Source of the DNA: Gongronella butleri | Taxonomy: Eukaryota > Mucoromycota > Mucoromycetes > Mucorales > Cunninghamellaceae | Length of the DNA stretch: 64,000 nucleotides | Assembly: GCA_025201375.1 (NCBI GenBank) | Contig: JAIWZP010000001.1 | Location: 372,001 to 436,000, forward strand | Direction: 5' to 3' | Part shown: in pieces, positions 1 through 12,017 of the stretch | How positions within the stretch are numbered: the stretch's first letter is position 1 | Layout: each line of letters begins with the position of its first letter | Program-made: the position numbers and the translations under genes | Notes under the pieces: generated by a model | Databases searched by the model: none | Told to the model about the DNA's origin: nothing | Seen by the model: the letters and a program-made list of their open reading frames with translations, nothing else

Positions 1-370
1 TCGAGAATGTCCGATTTACCCGTGCGCGTCGCTGGTCACGCTGAGGCGCTCGGAATTATAACAAAAAAAGGTACAAGGGGTGGTGCAAAATATAAAAAAA
101 AGGGGTGTGTGAAAAAGCCCTTTTAACGAGCTCCCTTTGTTACGCAAGAAATCGAAGGGACCTGCAATGCAGATCATATTCGAATGGTAACAACGTCATC
201 AACAGGCAATCCATGGGTGTCAAGGAATAAAACTCAAATCACAAAAATGATGGATCGCGTTGGTTTAGCCAAAATACAAAGAACACGGGGCTAAATAGCA
301 AGGGGGTGTCGTCTCGTTTTATTTCCAGGGAAAGGGTTACACACATGATGATGATGGTGAGGGGGGTATG
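1..370. other. no gene seen at left edge
   Basis: I see no open frame, RNA or repeat I can support here. The stretch is AT-rich with A runs, and lies 3' of the minus-strand membrane-protein gene, so it probably holds its 3' UTR plus intergenic DNA. Confidence 0.4.
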
Positions 371-1132
371 CTATACGGGATGATCACGCCGTTTGATGCC
401 AATGGATCGTGGCAGTGTTGACAAGGGTGTGATCATGGCACTGGGCTTTTTTTTCTTAGGCACCAAGTACCACCACGTCAAGTAGTGCAGGTTGGGTGAG
501 AAGAACGACGCGTCTCTGGCAACGGCGGGCGACGCGGACGCGCTTTTGGAGGGGTCGAGCGCGATTTCTGAGAAATCATCTTTTTTCTCATGGTGCATCT
601 GGTAGTGTGGTGGTGGTGGAAGCTGGGCTGGGTCAATGCTGGTCGGTGTCAGCTTGACGTGCATTAGCAGCTCGCTAGTCGCATTTAAAATGGTCCGGTG
701 GACGTGCTGGTGGTACACGGGCAGCACGTACGGCGACAGGCCCTTTTTTTCTTCCATGTACTTGTCCGCGCTAAAGACATCAATGATCATCTCGGGTCGG
801 CGCTTCGACGTCATGGGCACACGTGCTTTGGGTGGCGCAGACACGGGCTTGAGGCGTGAGAGTGGCGGTGTTGGCAGCTGGACCTTGGATTCCGCCGCTT
901 TTGCGACCGTTGCAGCCGTTTTAGGCTCCGCACACGTGCACGACGCGCCAATCGCGTCCAATTGCACCTTGGTGCTTGATTGAGACAAAAGGGCGCCATG
1001 GCTGTGATCGGGCCAACGCGTCATGCACGGCCTCAGCTTCCAAATAGAGATGCGGTAGCGGAAAAGCACTACGGCCGCCAATACCACGCCACACGAAGCG
1101 GTGAGAATCACCAGAAGCGGGCCACTGTCCAT
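371..1132 (-). CDS. small single-pass membrane protein, unknown function
   Basis: A single-exon frame of 253 residues. I do not recognise the family. I chose the start at 1132 because the next frame extension upstream runs through a poly-T/F-rich promoter-like stretch. The N-terminus (about residues 4-24, from GPLLVILTASCG to AAVVLF) is a clear hydrophobic segment followed by basic residues (FRYRISIWKLR), which suggests a signal anchor. The remainder is hydrophilic and proline/serine-rich, with a PPPP run and KKKK near the C-terminus. Whether it faces lumen or cytosol cannot be told from sequence. It lies on the same strand as the F-box/WD40 gene, which ends about 480 bp upstream. The coding frame is well sustained but has no homology support, so confidence is moderate. 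Confidence 0.5.
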   Translation of the reverse strand: MDSGPLLVILTASCGVVLAAVVLFRYRISIWKLRPCMTRWPDHSHGALLSQSSTKVQLDAIGASCTCAEPKTAATVAKAAESKVQLPTPPLSRLKPVSAPPKARVPMTSKRRPEMIIDVFSADKYMEEKKGLSPYVLPVYHQHVHRTILNATSELLMHVKLTPTSIDPAQLPPPPHYQMHHEKKDDFSEIALDPSKSASASPAVARDASFFSPNLHYLTWWYLVPKKKKPSAMITPLSTLPRSIGIKRRDHPV

Positions 1133-1616
1133 CGTAGTGCAAAATAAAAAAAAAACAATGAAAAAAAAAAAAAAAGGATGAGGAAAGAATGTAAAAGAAG
1201 AAGTTAGACTCGGCCACGACTGAAAAACAAGAAAAGGTCGGTCCGGTTTTACACGCGATCTGGAATTGCACGCACCATGCCACGAGGTGCGTGTCAAATC
1301 GCTATTTTTTTTTTCTTCTTCGTCTCATCCTCAATTGACATTCCAGTCTGCTCACAATTCAAGTATCAACACGAAAGCAATGGATTCTTTTTGATACTCT
1401 GTTCTCCTTTTATTCTTTCACTGTCCCATGCTGAAGGATCTTTCGACCCTGTTTGACGCTTGCCCATAGCTCGCTCACGTGAAGATACGGATGTTTCTTG
1501 AATGACACTTTTTTTTTATTTCAACTTTTTTAAAAAAGGCAGAATGCGATGAATTAGGATGCAAGAAAAAAAAAAAGCGCCAACGCGCTATGTACAAAAA
1601 GGAATGAGAGAATTTT
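1133..1616. other. intergenic, presumed promoter of the membrane-protein gene
   Basis: A 484-bp gap between two minus-strand genes. It is dominated by A/T homopolymers (for example A runs near 1157-1175 and T runs near 1510). There is no conserved element beyond that. Confidence 0.4.
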
Positions 1617-3348
1617 TTACACGCCAAAGTCCGCGACTCTAAAGTCGCCAGCTTCGGACGCGCAGACAATCTTGGTATCAGAGAGGCCGACGGCATTGAT
1701 GGCGCTGCCGTCAAAAATGTCGACTGTGTGCATGACCTGGCCATTTTCAATGTCCCAGATGCGCAATTGGCCGCCGGCATCGCCACTGATCATGCGCAGC
1801 TTGTCGTAGGCAAGTGCCTGGATGCCCTTGTTGTGGCCAAACAGCGTGGCCAGGCATCGACCAGTTGTCAAGGACCACACCTTGAGCGTTTTGTCTTGTG
1901 ATGCCGAAATTGCCACAGGTGCGCCCGAACGGTGCAATTGGAGTTGCTGCTGGTGCCATTGTTGTGAAGAGGAGGATGGTGTGGAAGATTCGGTGATGGA
2001 GGTTGGTGATGATGGTGGTGGCGACGCACGCGCATCATCCTTGGCTGCCGCGGCTGCCGCTGCGTCGAGGACTTCCTCTTCGTAGAAACGGTGCAGAAAG
2101 CCGGGCATGCTGGGGATCGTTGCCTGGACGGATGCCTGATGGCCTTCAAAAACACGCAATTGTTGCTTGGAATCGAGATCCCACAGGATCAGGCGGCCAT
2201 CGGTGCTGCTGGAAAGCAGCCGTGTGCTGTTCTCAAAGACGCGAACGTGATTCACGGCCTCGGTATGCCCAGACAGCGTCGAACATTCGCCATTGCGGAA
2301 GTTCCACACCTTGATCACGCCATCGTCCGACCCGCTGGCGAGCAAACGACAGTCAAAGTGCAAACTCAGCACACCGCCTGTGTGCCCTTCGAGCGTGCGG
2401 ATCAGGCTGCCCGTGTGCAGGTTCCAAATCTAAACGAAAACCAATAAAAAAATTGAGTTTTTTGCTGATTTGATGAGCGTCATTTTTTGTTTTACCTTGA
2501 GTGTGTGATCCATGGAGCCAGAAACGATCTTGGCGTCATCGAATTGAAGGCTAGTGACGGCGCGGGTATGGCCCGTAAGCGAGCGGATGTGCTGGCCGTC
2601 GGCGAGCGACCACATTTTGATGGACTTGTCCTTGGAGGCTGTCATAAGGATGTTTTGAGCATCGCAAAAGGCAACAGCCAGAATGCTGTCGGTGTGTGCT
2701 TGGCGCACCGTGAAAGCCTTGGCCTGGTGCTTGCGCCAGTGGCGCTCGACAACAAGTCGCTCGCTATAGACGGATTTCCACGGCTTGCGGTCTTGACGCT
2801 TGGCCTGGCTGGAGACCGCCGACGACTCGCAAGGCGACGACGCGTTGGCAGCGACATTGGTTGTGGTGGTGGTATCATGGTCGTGCGTGCGCTTGCGAGA
2901 CGGGGCAGGCGAGGGCAAGGCGGGTACTTTGGAAATGGTGGCTTCAGGCACGGGGATGCGCATGATTTTGCGCTTTTGCAACAGTGGCAGGCCCCAGCCG
3001 CATTTGGCGCACTTTTTGTCAATATGCTGCTCACACAGACGGTGCCAGATGGTGTCGTCATTGGCAAGATCGCGCCACCGGCGATTGACCTGTGCAGCAG
3101 AGCACAGCGTCTGTGCATCCAGATGCGTGAAGATGCGCAAGGTCACCTCGGTCGGGAACACAAGCGTGAAGTCCGTGCGGAGCAGCTGCTGCACATTCTC
3201 CCACAGGTATGACAACTGTGGCGTGCATGATGACGATAAAAGACCCTTTAAAATAAGCATGCGCTGCGCTGCCGAAGCATGGTCAAAGATATCCAACGTC
3301 GTCTGCACCTGACGGCGCTGCTCGGCTGAAACAAGCTGAAGATCCTGT

Positions 3349-3383
<35 letters not shown>

Positions 3384-3492
3384 GTAAGGACAAAAAAAGT
3401 CTCGAAAAACGAGCCAAGACGAGTTAACTTGCCTTGCTCAAGGGTGTGTCGACGTGGTTCGTGTGTAATTCATGGCGGTGACACTTGGACAT
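1617..3492 (-). CDS. F-box/WD40 SCF substrate receptor (Cdc4/Fbw7-like)
   Basis: Reconstructed in three exons: 3492-3433, 3344-2496 and 2429-1617, giving 573 residues with all phases consistent. An F-box lies at about residues 78-124 (FPTEVTLRIFTHLDAQTLCSA...W). It is followed by the DKKCAKCGWGLPLL stretch, which to my recollection also follows the F-box in fungal Cdc4-like proteins. The C-terminal half is a WD40 propeller of seven to eight repeats (for example GHTRAVTSLQF, SGSDDGVIKVWN, SASQDKTLKVWS). A low-complexity A/S/P/H/Q insert lies between repeats. Known family role: the F-box binds Skp1 in an SCF E3 ligase and the propeller reads phosphodegrons on cell-cycle proteins. Met30-type receptors are the main alternative. 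The first intron uses a GC donor (3432-3431) and carries a 30-nt poly-T tract just before its acceptor. The second intron is ordinary GT..AG. Confidence 0.85.
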
Positions 3493-5834
3493 AAGGAGGG
3501 ATATCGTATAAACAAAGGAAAGCAAGAAAAAAGACAAGAGAAAACAAAAAGGGGGCTCCCTGAAGCTGATTTAATACGATCTGGATGACGTGCTTGACAG
3601 CTCCGTTGTGATCAAGCTTGCGGTGTTCTGATTGGCCCGAAATGAGGAAATTCGGTGCTCATTGCTGACCATCGCACAAAGCGCCGCATGTCATCCAAGA
3701 CTTTTTTAGCCAGTCAGCGATGACCCAAGCAATCATCCGCATGACGAAAGCTTCCTGAGGACTCCCCCATTAGGGAAAAACCCTCCACCCGCGGAGTCTG
3801 GCCAACCCTTTTTTTTTTTTTTTTGATCCACGACGCACGGCTGCAATCTAGCTTCTTGTTCAATTTCCCTTTTTCAATGCCGGCACATGCAAAAGCACGG
3901 ACCATTTGCATTTGCACTGAAGGCACGCTTGTTCTGCTTACTGCCATTGGGGCTTCGGGGCGACGCTTGCTTCTTGCAGCACGCAAAAAGAAAAAAAGAA
4001 GATGCTCTTTTGCATTTCCTCCCTGCTCTCTGGCTATGGAATTACCTTTTTTGTGCTCTGTCCCACATCTGCAATCCAATATCATACCAAATTGTGACAG
4101 CGCGACAAGTCGTGATCTCCGGTCGGCCAATGGCACGCTACAGCCATGATTCTGACTGACGTGATTGCAAGACAGGCGCGTAATAAAAGAGCGATGCACG
4201 CACCACTTTGCTCTGCATCACCAATAGACATCCTGCTTGCCCAGTCTGACGATGGATGGCGCAAAAACTAGAATGTCATGATAATTGAATCTGTCATTTG
4301 TGCTTTTTATTTTATTTTTATTTTTTTGCCCAGAAAATCAGCACTTTGACAGGCGATCAACTTGTGTTTACAGATAAAATTTGATCGTTTATGTTATTGT
4401 ATCATCTCGCTTGGGCCCATGCATAATTATATCATATCAAGATTCTTGAAAATCGCGATTTCTTTGTGTATTTCTCGGCTGCCCGCTGGCTTTTTTTTTT
4501 TTTAAAAAAAAATCGAAACACGACACCACGCTTCTCCCTTGGCAATGTTCGCAGCGATTTTGAGACCGGTATGATATGATACAGTATGAAAGTAGGTTAG
4601 AAAAACACAAAATACTGTAAATAAATCAGGTGCGTGTATGATACATCTATGATACCATCTGGGTCGTACGCGCGTAAAAAAACATTCTGTGGAGCCGTTG
4701 CCTGCCACCTACCTGTTTTCAGGGCAAACAAGGAAAAATCCAGCATGTGATGCGTGCGATTCATTGGGATGAAACGCCAGTCCTTGTTTGCTCTGTATCA
4801 CATCGGCGCCATGGAATGTTGGGAAGAATTCACTGGGGTTCATCAGTCATCGCGAGGAAACACAAATGGTGATCACGGGCGTGTGCGTCCTTGTGACTCA
4901 TGGCGTTTGAGTCATGGCAGCACGGCATTGATGAGGCCATCCGTCTGTCAGGAGGGCTGTGCTCCTCGCTCTGGTCCGCGACAAGACCTTGGCTACAGCT
5001 TGGCGAAACAAAACACAATCCTTGGCAAGGGAAATGGCACCGACAACGCGCAAAACAAGCACTTGTCAACGTATGAAAAGGTGGTGTGGTGAAACGTGGC
5101 GTTTTCGGCGCTGTGAGGGTGAGTCACTTGGCGTCGACGCGAGCAAAAAAAAAAAAAAAAAAAAAGGCGTAATGTCGCGCTCCCATTGGCCAATGAGATC
5201 TCTGTCAGCAACCATTGGCGCGATTCGCAGCCGGTGGCGTAACCAGCGGACCAGAGCCTGCCCGCCTGCGCCAACGGCGGGGACATTGTGAGCGAAAAAA
5301 CAAAAAGTGCGCCGAAATTCGGCCAGTCACCAAAACAACAACACCAGATCATAGATCTCGCGGGTAAATTTGGCCAAAAAAGGCAATATTCAATGCGGGC
5401 ATGGCGGCGAGCCAAATGAGCCTGTAAAAAGATCAAAAAAGTCAGGGCAAGGAGACTTTTATTGATCTGATTGACCTTGCAAATGCATGGAGCGATCTTT
5501 GTGCACCATTAGAAGGATACAGATGGCAATGCGTGGTGGAATAGATCGGGTTTTATTCTCATGGGGGCCGTCTTTTGGAGAATACAGTGGGGAGGTGGCA
5601 AAGGAACAGATTCCATAATGGAAAAAAGCAAACCCACCAATCCAATGGAATGAGGCGCCGGATAAATTTTTACCGTGGTGCACAGAAACAGGGCATTGGC
5701 AAAGCGAGCGGGGCAACTCTTGCCACTATAAAAGAAAATTTTTTGGACGCCCGAATTTTGTGATCCCTTTTTTTTTTTCTTTTTGCCTTAGTTTTTTCAT
5801 TTCTGCCTTTTGTGTGTGGGGTAAATACCTTGTA
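3493..5834. other. 2.3-kb intergenic region, no supported gene
   Basis: Only short frames occur here, none with recognisable sequence. From about 4380 to 4670 the DNA is AT-rich and holds several TATGATAC words plus TACAGTA/TACTGTA words (near 4568 and 4612), like the motif-dense zone at 28.8-30.2 kb. Homopolymer A/T runs are frequent. A TATA-like box (ACTATAAAAG, near 5733) sits about 100 bp before the transporter start and marks its promoter. Confidence 0.4.
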
Positions 5835-8256
5835 ATGACGACCGAGGAAAAGATTCAAGACACCCCTTCCGAGACCATTGTCATCGACGAACCCCTGAAT
5901 GACAAGTCGTCGGCGAGCACGGCCACCAAAGAAGTCGTTTCTGGCGCGCAAGAGAAGACGGGCAGCGACAATGAGCACGACCAGCACCATGGCAATGCCG
6001 ACGAGGCCCAGGAACGCACCAAGAAGCAAAAGATTTTCCGCGTCATGACATTCCTGGCTTTGCAGGTGTCGCTCTTCCTTGGTGCATTGGACGGGTAAGC
6101 AAAAATACGCAATAAAGCGCGTCGCAACAATGCCATAGTGACTCATTGCTCCTTTTTCTTGTTCCTAGCACCATCGTCAGCACCTGTTTGGCACGCATTG
6201 GGTCTGATTTCAACGAGATGGACATTGTGGCATGGGTGGCCACCGCCTATATCCTGACTTTTGATGCGTTCCGTAAGTCCGGGGGAATTGGGCACACGGT
6301 GGCACGCGTCGTTTCTCCTCGTGGGAATGTTTATGCATAAGACTGATAATTTTTTTTTTACTGCTTGTTTCGCGCACAGAGCCCCTGTTCTCCAAATTTT
6401 CCGACATCTTTGGCCGAAAGTACACGCTGGTCACGGCCATTGCCATCTTTTTGTTCGGCTCGCTGCTGTGTGGTGTTGCCAAGGTAAGAAAAAAAAAAAA
6501 AAGAAAGGTGCATAGCCCCACACGTTTTTTGGGCGATCCAGGCTTGTCAAACGCGAGTGCTGATAGGTTGAATTCATCGTTTCACCATCTCTTTTGTTTA
6601 CATTTCATAGACCATGCTCTGGTTGATCATCTGTCGTGCTATTGCAGGCATTGGCGCAGCAGGCATTTTCTCAAGTGTGTTTGTGATCATTTCCGAAATG
6701 GTCCCCTTGGAGAAACGTGGTAGCTATCAGGGGTAAGGCGCTACATACAATGAAACACTCTCAGAAATTAACACATCTCGGCGTTTTTCTTCCATTGCAG
6801 CATCATCAATGCCGTATTTGCACTGTCTTCCGTTCTTGGTCCCTTGATTGGCGTAAGTAAAAGAGCTTTCTTTTTGCTCTCTTTCTGTGATCTCATATTT
6901 TTTTTCGCTCCCACAGGGTTCGCTTGCCGACTACGTGACGTGGCGCTGGGTGTTTTTCATCAAGTAAGACCATCGCATTTGCATGAATGTGGACGCGCCG
7001 TGCGCGTACTTATTTTCTTCCTTTTTTTTATTTTTATCATCATAGCTTGCCCATTGGCGGTGTTGCCATGATCATGCTTGTGATTTTCTTGGACTTGCCG
7101 TCGAAAAAGACGACTTTCCTCGACAAGTTGAAGAGAATTGACTATCTTGGTACACTTTTGATTCTCGCTGCCGCGCTTTTGTTCCTGCTCGCGCTCAACT
7201 TTGGCGGCCAGATCTACCCATGGAACTCTGCCGCTGTGATTGCGCCTCTTGTGCTGTCTGCCGTGCTCATTGTGGCGTTTGCCTTGGTGGAATCGCGCTT
7301 TGCCGTCGAGCCCATCATGCCGCCTCGCCTTTTCCACAAGCGCACCATCGTGGCCATTGCCAGCACCAACTTTTGGTTCGGCGTCAACTTTTTCGCCATT
7401 GTCTACTACCTGCCCATCTACTTTCAGGTTGTCAAGGGCGACAGCGCCATGTGGTCTGGTATGAAAAACGCAAAAAAAAAACAAGGCAAATCCCCTGCTT
7501 ATTGACCATTTCTCTCTCCATAGGCATCCGTCTTATCCCAATGCAAATGCTCATCGCGGTGGCCTCTTCCATGGCCGGCCTCGTCATCACCAAGACTCAA
7601 ATATATCGCCCCATGTAAATGACCAATTCACTCTTTTTTTTTTTTTGACTGATTTTTTCTTTTTTTCTCACTTTCTCTTTCCTGATAGGATCTGGACTGG
7701 CATGTCCCTGATGACGCTGCATGTAGGCTTGCTGAGCATGTTTGGCGTCGACACAAGCTTTAGCGAGATTTACGGCATTACATGCGTTGGCGGTATTGGC
7801 ATGGGCCTGATTTTCTCGTCAACGATCATTGCACTCCAGGCGGCGGCGGACCGCAAAGACATCTCGGTCGTCACAGGTCTTGGCAACTTCTCGCGTCTGC
7901 TCGGCGGCGCGTGCGGCGTGGCCATTTCTAGCAATGTGTACAACAATGTGCTTTCGACCAAGCTGCCGCTGGTGATCCCGGCCGAATACGTCCAGCCTGT
8001 GCTGGACTCGTCGCTGTTTGTGCACCAGGGCTTGCCGCCCCAGTACCTGGAGGCCACATTGGAATGCGTCGTCGCGTCGTTGCAGCTTCTGTGGCACATC
8101 ATGATCCCATTGACCTTCCTGGGCTTGCTCAGCAGCACTTTTGTGCGCCATTACAACCTGCGCACCCCTGGTCAGCGCAAGCCCAAGCCTGCCGACGAGG
8201 AAAAGCCTGCCGACGACGTTGTCGTGCCAAAGGAACCCGCCGTCGAAGCCGTCTAA
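5835..8256 (+). CDS. MFS multidrug/H+ antiporter, DHA2 (14-TM) type
   Basis: Nine exons: 5835-6094, 6169-6272, 6380-6483, 6611-6732, 6801-6852, 6917-6963, 7046-7458, 7524-7614 and 7689-8256. The product is 586 residues. Family signatures are all present in order: LDGTIVSTCLA in TM1, TAYILTFDAFQPLFSKFSD and IFGRK (motif A), RAIAGIGAAGIFSS (motif B), [26 protein letters not shown] (motif C region), then YRPMIWTGM. The N-terminal about 70 residues are acidic and hydrophilic, and the C-terminal tail is charged (KPKPADEEKPADD), both presumably cytosolic. Known role of the family: proton-coupled efflux of drugs or small metabolites at the plasma or vacuolar membrane. The substrate cannot be inferred. 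The ATG at 5835 is preferred over an in-frame ATG at 5760, which lies inside a T-rich leader. The gene is convergent with eIF3f. Confidence 0.92.
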
Positions 8257-8686
8257 TTCCAAAAAATAACGAAAATAGTCGATTTTTTCAACATCCGTCC
8301 AAATGCGGCGACTCCCCCATTCATACCTCGTTTCCCCTTTTTTTTCATTGATTCGACTCATCTCAATTGCATTTGCCCTTATTTTATTATTACATTGTAA
8401 CTTTTACACATCGTCATCCCCATTAAAGCTTATTTTACTTGCTTCAAATACGAAAACAATGCAAACAAACGCGAATCGACGCGCTTGACACGACACGGCC
8501 AACCGTAAAAATCGACAAGCAAAGGTCCAATGTTCTTTTTTTTTAATTTAAAAAATGCTGACGACATGACAAAAGACACGAAACGGGGTAAAACAAGCAA
8601 GACTACAAGGTGTAGGAGAGAAAAAGAGAGACTACTATGAAAACAAGAGGAAGAGAGGTGAAATGGGGGGATCTATACAAGTCGAA
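8257..8686. other. convergent 3' intergenic region
   Basis: The gap between the transporter (+) and eIF3f (-) stop codons. It is AT-rich, and ATTAAA/AATAAA-like words could serve poly(A) sites on either strand. No gene is seen. Confidence 0.4.
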
Positions 8687-9751
8687 TCAGTTGTTGGAAG
8701 GGGCATTGACCAAGAGATGAAGCTTTTCGGCGACGGACAGCTGGGTGCGGGTCATGTTGGCGAGATAGACGACCATGAGCAAGTCCTGGAGATGGGAGTT
8801 GAAGGTCTTTTCAAAGACGGAGGGGTCGATCTTGGGGACGACCGAGACGGCGTCCATGATGTAGCGGCCGATCGCGTTGTTGGGCTGCGTCTCGCCCTTG
8901 ACCACGCTGTCGACATATTTGCTGACGCGCTCAAGCAGCTCTTGCAGGCGCACAATCGCCAATTCCAGGTGGTCCATGTCCGACAGCAGCGACGCCGTGC
9001 GCGTTTCTGACGACTTTGCAGACGCAAGCATCTCCACTATTGAAAAGTTGTCAAAAATAAAAATAAAAAAAAAGAAAGAAAATGAGTCGCTTTGCACATC
9101 CCCCGTTATGATCGACACATACATCCGCTTCGCTCGGCATCCAAGTACTTGATGTCACAAGGAACAGGCACAAACATGCAATCGTCCGAGAAACCAACAG
9201 GCGCACTGACGTAAATAAAAAAAATATGAGAATTCGCCATTTTTGACGCCAATTTGGCACTCCTTTTTTTCTTTTTCTTTTTCTTACGCAGTGTAGGCGT
9301 TCAGACCGAGGCCATCGGTCTGGAAGAGTGCGTCGGGATCGATGGTCATGTGGATGGGGTTGAAGGGAGCGCAATCCTGGGCGAAAAAGGCCTGGGCGGG
9401 TGTGGCATTGCGCTGGACCTGGTTGGCACAAGTGTACCAGCCGAGGACGACCTCCTCGGGGTTGACTTTGCGGTGCAATTCGTACAGCGTGCGGTAGTGC
9501 TCGTCGTCCAAGGTGCCCTCGGCATTGGTGATCATGCTAAAGGCGCTGCGGATCTCCACCTCGGTGCCATCGTCGCTTCGCACACCGAGGATGGCGCCAA
9601 CCACGCTCTCTTGCTTTTGCTCACGGCGCAGATAGTGATCGAGCACGGCGAAAAGAACAACAGGGCTGACGTGGCTGGAAAAGGGGCGCTGGTGCGGCGC
9701 CGTGCCAAGATTGCCAATGGTCACGCACAGAGCATCCGACTTGGTGGCCAT
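8687..9751 (-). CDS. EIF3F: translation initiation factor eIF3 subunit F (MPN domain)
   Basis: Three exons: 9751-9288, 9205-9123 and 9036-8687, giving 298 residues. The MPN/Mov34 domain occupies about residues 8-140 (VTIGNLGTAPHQRPFSSHVSPVVLFAVLDHYLRRE, AILGVRSDDGTEVEIRSAF, EEVVLGWYTC). The short middle exon supplies the conserved FVPVPCDIKYLDAERSG segment. The C-terminal helical region ends VAEKLHLLVNAPSNN. As in other eIF3f proteins the JAMM metal-binding signature is not intact, which fits a structural rather than protease role. Known role: a non-core subunit of the eIF3 complex at the 40S ribosome in the cytoplasm. It shares a 261-bp divergent promoter with RPT5. Confidence 0.93.
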
Positions 9752-9856
9752 GATGTATAGTAGAAAAAAAGTTGAAAGAGATAAAAAAAAAAAAAGAGGG
9801 AAAGCAAAAAAAAGCAAAAGAAAAGAGGCAATTGAAAGAAAAAAGAGGCTTACCGG

Positions 9857-9865
9857 GGCGGCAAA
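9857..9865 (+). promoter_or_regulatory. PACE-like site (GGCGGCAAA) in eIF3f/RPT5 promoter
   Basis: An 8/9 match to the proteasome-associated control element GGTGGCAAA, located about 150 bp upstream of the Rpt5 start codon inside the 261-bp divergent promoter. PACE is the Rpn4 site of ascomycete yeasts. That it works in this organism is only an inference. Two exact copies also occur elsewhere in the window away from proteasome genes. Confidence 0.3.
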
Positions 9866-10012
9866 TCAAAAAGGTCCGGCTCGGACGGGCCATTTTGGCA
9901 CTGACGCGGCGCTGGCGCTGAAAAGAGGCAGGATGACGCACGCTATTTCTTTCTTTCTCCACTCTTTTCCTCTCCTTTTTCTCTTTTTTTCACTTTTTCT
10001 TATAAAAAAAAG

Positions 10013-11600
10013 ATGGCTACCCTTGAAGACAAAGCCCTGTGGGATGCTCAGGACGAGAATGACGATATTGACAAGGAGATCCTCCGCGCGTCGCCCGAGG
10101 AAATTAACAATCGAACACGCTTGCTAGAGAACGATATCAAGGTACAAGCGACAATTGGGCATTTTTTTTTGTCTTGCTGACGCGTCTTTTTTTTATAGGT
10201 CATGAAGTCTGAAATCCAGCGACTTCAGCACGAGCAGGGCAGCATGAAGGAGCGAATTAAAGAAAACAAGGAGAAGATCAAGATGAACAAGCAGTTGCCT
10301 TACCTTGTGGGCAACGTTGTCGAGCTGTTGGATATTGATCCCGACGAGAATGAAGAAGATGAAGGTGCCAACGTGGACCTCGATTCCCGCCGCAAGGGCA
10401 AGTGTGCCGTCATCAAGACTTCCACGCGACAGGTACGAAAAACGCGTTCAATTCCTCCAAAACGACCTCTAAACCCCCCTTTTTTCGTTTTTTAGACCAT
10501 CTTTTTGCCATTGATCGGCCTCGTCGACCCAGAGACACTCAAGCCCGGCGACATCATTGGCGTCAACAAGGACAGCTACCTCATTCTCGATACATTACCT
10601 GCCGAGTAAGTCTTGGAAACGGAGCAATTGACGCCATTTTTCGTGATTTTGAGCATCATTTGTTCATTCTTTATCTTTTACTTTTTCTTTTCATAGATAC
10701 GACTCGCGCGTCAAGGCGATGGAGGTGGACGAGAAGCCGACGGAGGATTACAACGACATTGGTGGTCTTGATAAGCAAATTGAAGAGCTTGTGGAGGCGG
10801 TGGTGCTGCCCATGACGCATGCCGACCGATTCAAGAACATTGGCATCAAGCCGCCCAAGGGTGTGCTCATGTACGGCCCACCCGGCACAGGCAAGACCCT
10901 GTTGGCGCGTGCATGCGCCGCACAGACCAATTCCACCTATCTGAAGCTTGCCGGCCCACAACTCGTGCAAATGTTCATTGGCGACGGTGCCAAGCTCGTG
11001 CGCGACGCGTTCAATCTCGCCAAAGAAAAGTCCCCAGCCATCATCTTCATCGACGAGCTGGACGCCATCGGCACAAAGCGCTTCGACTCGGACAAATCAG
11101 GCGATCGCGAGGTCCAGCGCACCATGCTTGAGCTCCTCAACCAGCTCGACGGCTTCTCATCCGACGACCGCATCAAGGTCATCGCAGCCACCAACCGCAT
11201 CGATATCCTCGATCCTGCTCTCCTCCGCTCCGGCCGTCTCGACCGCAAAATCGAATTCCCCCTGCCAAACGAGGAGGCTCGCGCACGCATCATCCAAATC
11301 CACTCACGCAAGATGAATGTCAGCAAAGACGTCAATTTCGAGGAACTCGCCAGGTGTTGCGACGAGTTTAACGGTGCTCAATGCAAGGCCGTCTGTGTAG
11401 AAAGTAAGGAAATTCACCCTGTTATTCGCGTTTTGCCCCCGGGTTTCTCTTCATGCTCACCTTTTTTTCCCATTCTTCGCGTTCCAGGTGGTATGCTTGC
11501 GCTGCGCCGCGGCCAGGTCGAGATTAAACACGAAGATTTCATGGACGCCATCCAGGAAGTCCAAGCCAAGAAGAAGATGTCGCTGCAATACTATGCCTAG
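10013..11600 (+). CDS. RPT5: 26S proteasome regulatory ATPase Rpt5
   Basis: Five exons: 10013-10141, 10199-10432, 10496-10605, 10697-11403 and 11488-11600, giving 430 residues. An N-terminal coiled coil (about 35-85) is followed by the OB-type domain and the AAA+ module. Walker A GPPGTGKT is at about 218-225, Walker [12 protein letters not shown] around 275-282, then the SRH ([21 protein letters not shown]). The protein ends in YYA, the HbYX motif by which Rpt5 docks in the alpha-ring pocket of the 20S core and opens its gate. Strong identity to Rpt5 ([25 protein letters not shown]) separates it from the other five Rpt subunits. It acts in the base of the 19S particle, unfolding ubiquitinated substrates in cytosol and nucleus. 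Confidence 0.97.
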
Positions 11601-11976
11601 GAAGGGAAAATAAAAAAAAACTTCTTTATATCATTCTCTGTTGTGAGATTATTGTCGCGAGGGCAACGGCGCGTCCACTGGCCACCAATGGGCGAAAAAC
11701 GCGCGTGAAAAGTGCCATGGAATCGGTTTTTGGATTTTGAGCCAGGCATAACGGGAAAAAAAAAATACGCGTCTTTGGTCCAATTGAATGCAAATGCGCA
11801 GAAATGATAGTTGCAGGGAGACGCGTCGCGTCCGTTGTTGGTCGTTTTCGGACTTTTGCTTGCCATGTATGCCAGTGAACACGATATTCATAGTTATTGA
11901 TGACCAGTCAGACCAATAAGCATGAAATTTGGCGCAATTAGATTAGAAACAGGTAATGAAGAGTTGGCTCACTTGA

Positions 11977-12017
<41 letters not shown>

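Noticed and set aside
2487..3212. 241-residue frame antisense to the Cdc4-like gene
   Set aside because: Overlaps the F-box and WD40 coding exon in the opposite strand. The sense frame has clear domains.
5594..5602. Exact PACE word GGTGGCAAA upstream of the MFS transporter
   Set aside because: A 9-mer on both strands is expected about 0.5 times per window. With a second exact copy at 33207-33215, it is not evidence on its own.
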